A stretch of 6,810 nt of DNA, from contig DATDAH010000116.1 in the NCBI GenBank assembly GCA_036525535.1, positions 1-6,810 on the forward strand, given 5' to 3'. This stretch comes from DATDAH01 sp036525535 (GTDB lineage Bacteria > Actinomycetota > Acidimicrobiia > Acidimicrobiales > DATDAH01). Below, one piece after another: positions 6,646 to 6,810 of this stretch. Below the pieces are notes generated by a model. The model had not been told where the DNA came from. It made no database searches and saw only the letters and a program-made list of their open reading frames with translations. A program made the position numbers and the translations under genes. Positions within the stretch are counted from its first letter, which is position 1. Each line of letters opens with the position of its first letter.

Positions 6646-6660
6646 TTGACGTCACGTCAA
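6646..6660. promoter_or_regulatory. Palindromic operator, copy 2 (TTGACGTCACGTCAA)
   Basis: This perfect 15-base palindrome, apart from its central base, lies between the SnoaL-like gene and the aldo/keto reductase. Its 13-base core is the exact reverse complement of the core at 2793-2805, and both copies are preceded by a run of T (TTTTGACGT). Such recurrence in the only two divergent gaps of the window is strong evidence of one common regulator. It covers the predicted -35 of the reductase promoter, so binding should repress. A TetR-family protein is a reasonable guess, but no regulator gene is visible. Confidence 0.8.
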
Positions 6661-6674
6661 TTCCTGCGTAGCGT
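6646..6674 (+). promoter_or_regulatory. Predicted promoter of the aldo/keto reductase
   Basis: TTGACG (6646-6651) matches the -35 consensus at five of six positions, and TAGCGT (6669-6674) fits the actinobacterial TANNNT -10; the spacer is 17 bases. Transcription would start near 6681, leaving a leader of about 22 bases with a good ribosome site. The -35 lies inside the palindromic operator. Confidence 0.6.
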
Positions 6675-6690
6675 CGTGGGTCCTGCGACC

Positions 6691-6697
6691 AAAGGGG
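6691..6697 (+). promoter_or_regulatory. Ribosome binding site of the aldo/keto reductase
   Basis: AAAGGGG stands five bases before the ATG at 6703 and supports that start. Confidence 0.6.
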
Positions 6698-6702
6698 ACC
6701 TG

Positions 6703-6810
6703 ATGGAGTACCGCCCGTTCGGGCAGACGGGGCTGGACGTCTCCGTCATCGGCTTCGGCTGCTGGGAGGTCGGCGGCGGCTACGGCAGCATCGAGGTCCA
6801 GGACTTCGAC
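6703..6810 (+). CDS. Aldo/keto reductase, N-terminal part (cut by window end)
   Basis: Only 36 codons are present and the frame is open to the window edge. The opening MEYRPFGQTGLDVSVIGFG, followed by CWEVGGGYG, is the standard first strand-turn-strand of aldo/keto reductases (beta hairpin plus first barrel strand). These are cytosolic NADPH-dependent enzymes that interconvert carbonyls and alcohols. The catalytic Asp, Tyr, Lys and His lie beyond the window, so completeness cannot be judged. The short gap before the ATG holds a clear ribosome site and a promoter covered by the shared palindrome, tying this gene to the P450/aldehyde dehydrogenase cluster. It may handle an alcohol, aldehyde or ketone intermediate of the same pathway. 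Confidence 0.88.
   Translation, partial: MEYRPFGQTGLDVSVIGFGCWEVGGGYGSIEVQDFD

Noticed and set aside
6221..6649. Plus-strand open frames over the SnoaL-like gene
   Set aside because: No ribosome site or domain; they overlap the promoter and operator region, whereas the minus frame has a strong ribosome site and NTF2-like pattern.

Overview
The window is very GC-rich, with short or overlapping gene junctions, GTG and TTG starts and a TANNNT-type -10 element. Its contents (cytochrome P450s, an aldehyde dehydrogenase, a double-hotdog thioesterase, a SnoaL-like protein and an aldo/keto reductase) are typical of lipid, steroid or terpenoid catabolism regions in Actinomycetota. Mycobacterium-like and Acidimicrobiia-like environmental actinobacteria are the most natural sources. 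This placement is inferred from style and protein flavour; there is no rRNA or marker gene to fix it.

Layout. On the minus strand, an aldehyde dehydrogenase (1280-2749) is followed, with a 4-base GTGA overlap, by a P450 (54-1283). Diverging from them across a 70-base gap are three plus-strand genes: a second P450 (2820-4082), a third P450 (4082-5269, sharing one base with its predecessor) and a thioesterase-like double-hotdog protein (5266-6078, TTG start inside the preceding stop). A 127-base convergent gap follows. Then come a minus-strand SnoaL/NTF2-like protein (6206-6580) and, diverging from it across 122 bases, the first 36 codons of an aldo/keto reductase (6703 to the window edge).

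Control. Both divergent gaps carry the same 13-base palindrome, TGACGT-S-ACGTCA (2793-2805 and 6647-6659). The central base is G in one copy and C in the other, so each copy is the exact reverse complement of the other. At the reductase promoter the palindrome covers the predicted -35 element. The simplest reading is that one dimeric repressor, possibly of the TetR type, controls all four transcription units. Each gap also holds a second, unrelated dyad on the side of the minus-strand gene (2767-2784 and 6614-6629).

How the genes may work together (inference). P450 hydroxylation of a hydrophobic substrate, alcohol/carbonyl interconversion by the aldo/keto reductase, and aldehyde oxidation by the dehydrogenase would give a carboxylic acid. 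The hotdog protein would act on a CoA thioester made from it, and the SnoaL-like protein could act on a ring or polar intermediate. No ferredoxin, ferredoxin reductase, acyl-CoA ligase or regulator gene lies in the window, so the redox partners and the repressor must be encoded elsewhere. The third P450 lacks the usual acidic residue of the I-helix oxygen-activation motif, which is the most unusual protein-level feature here.
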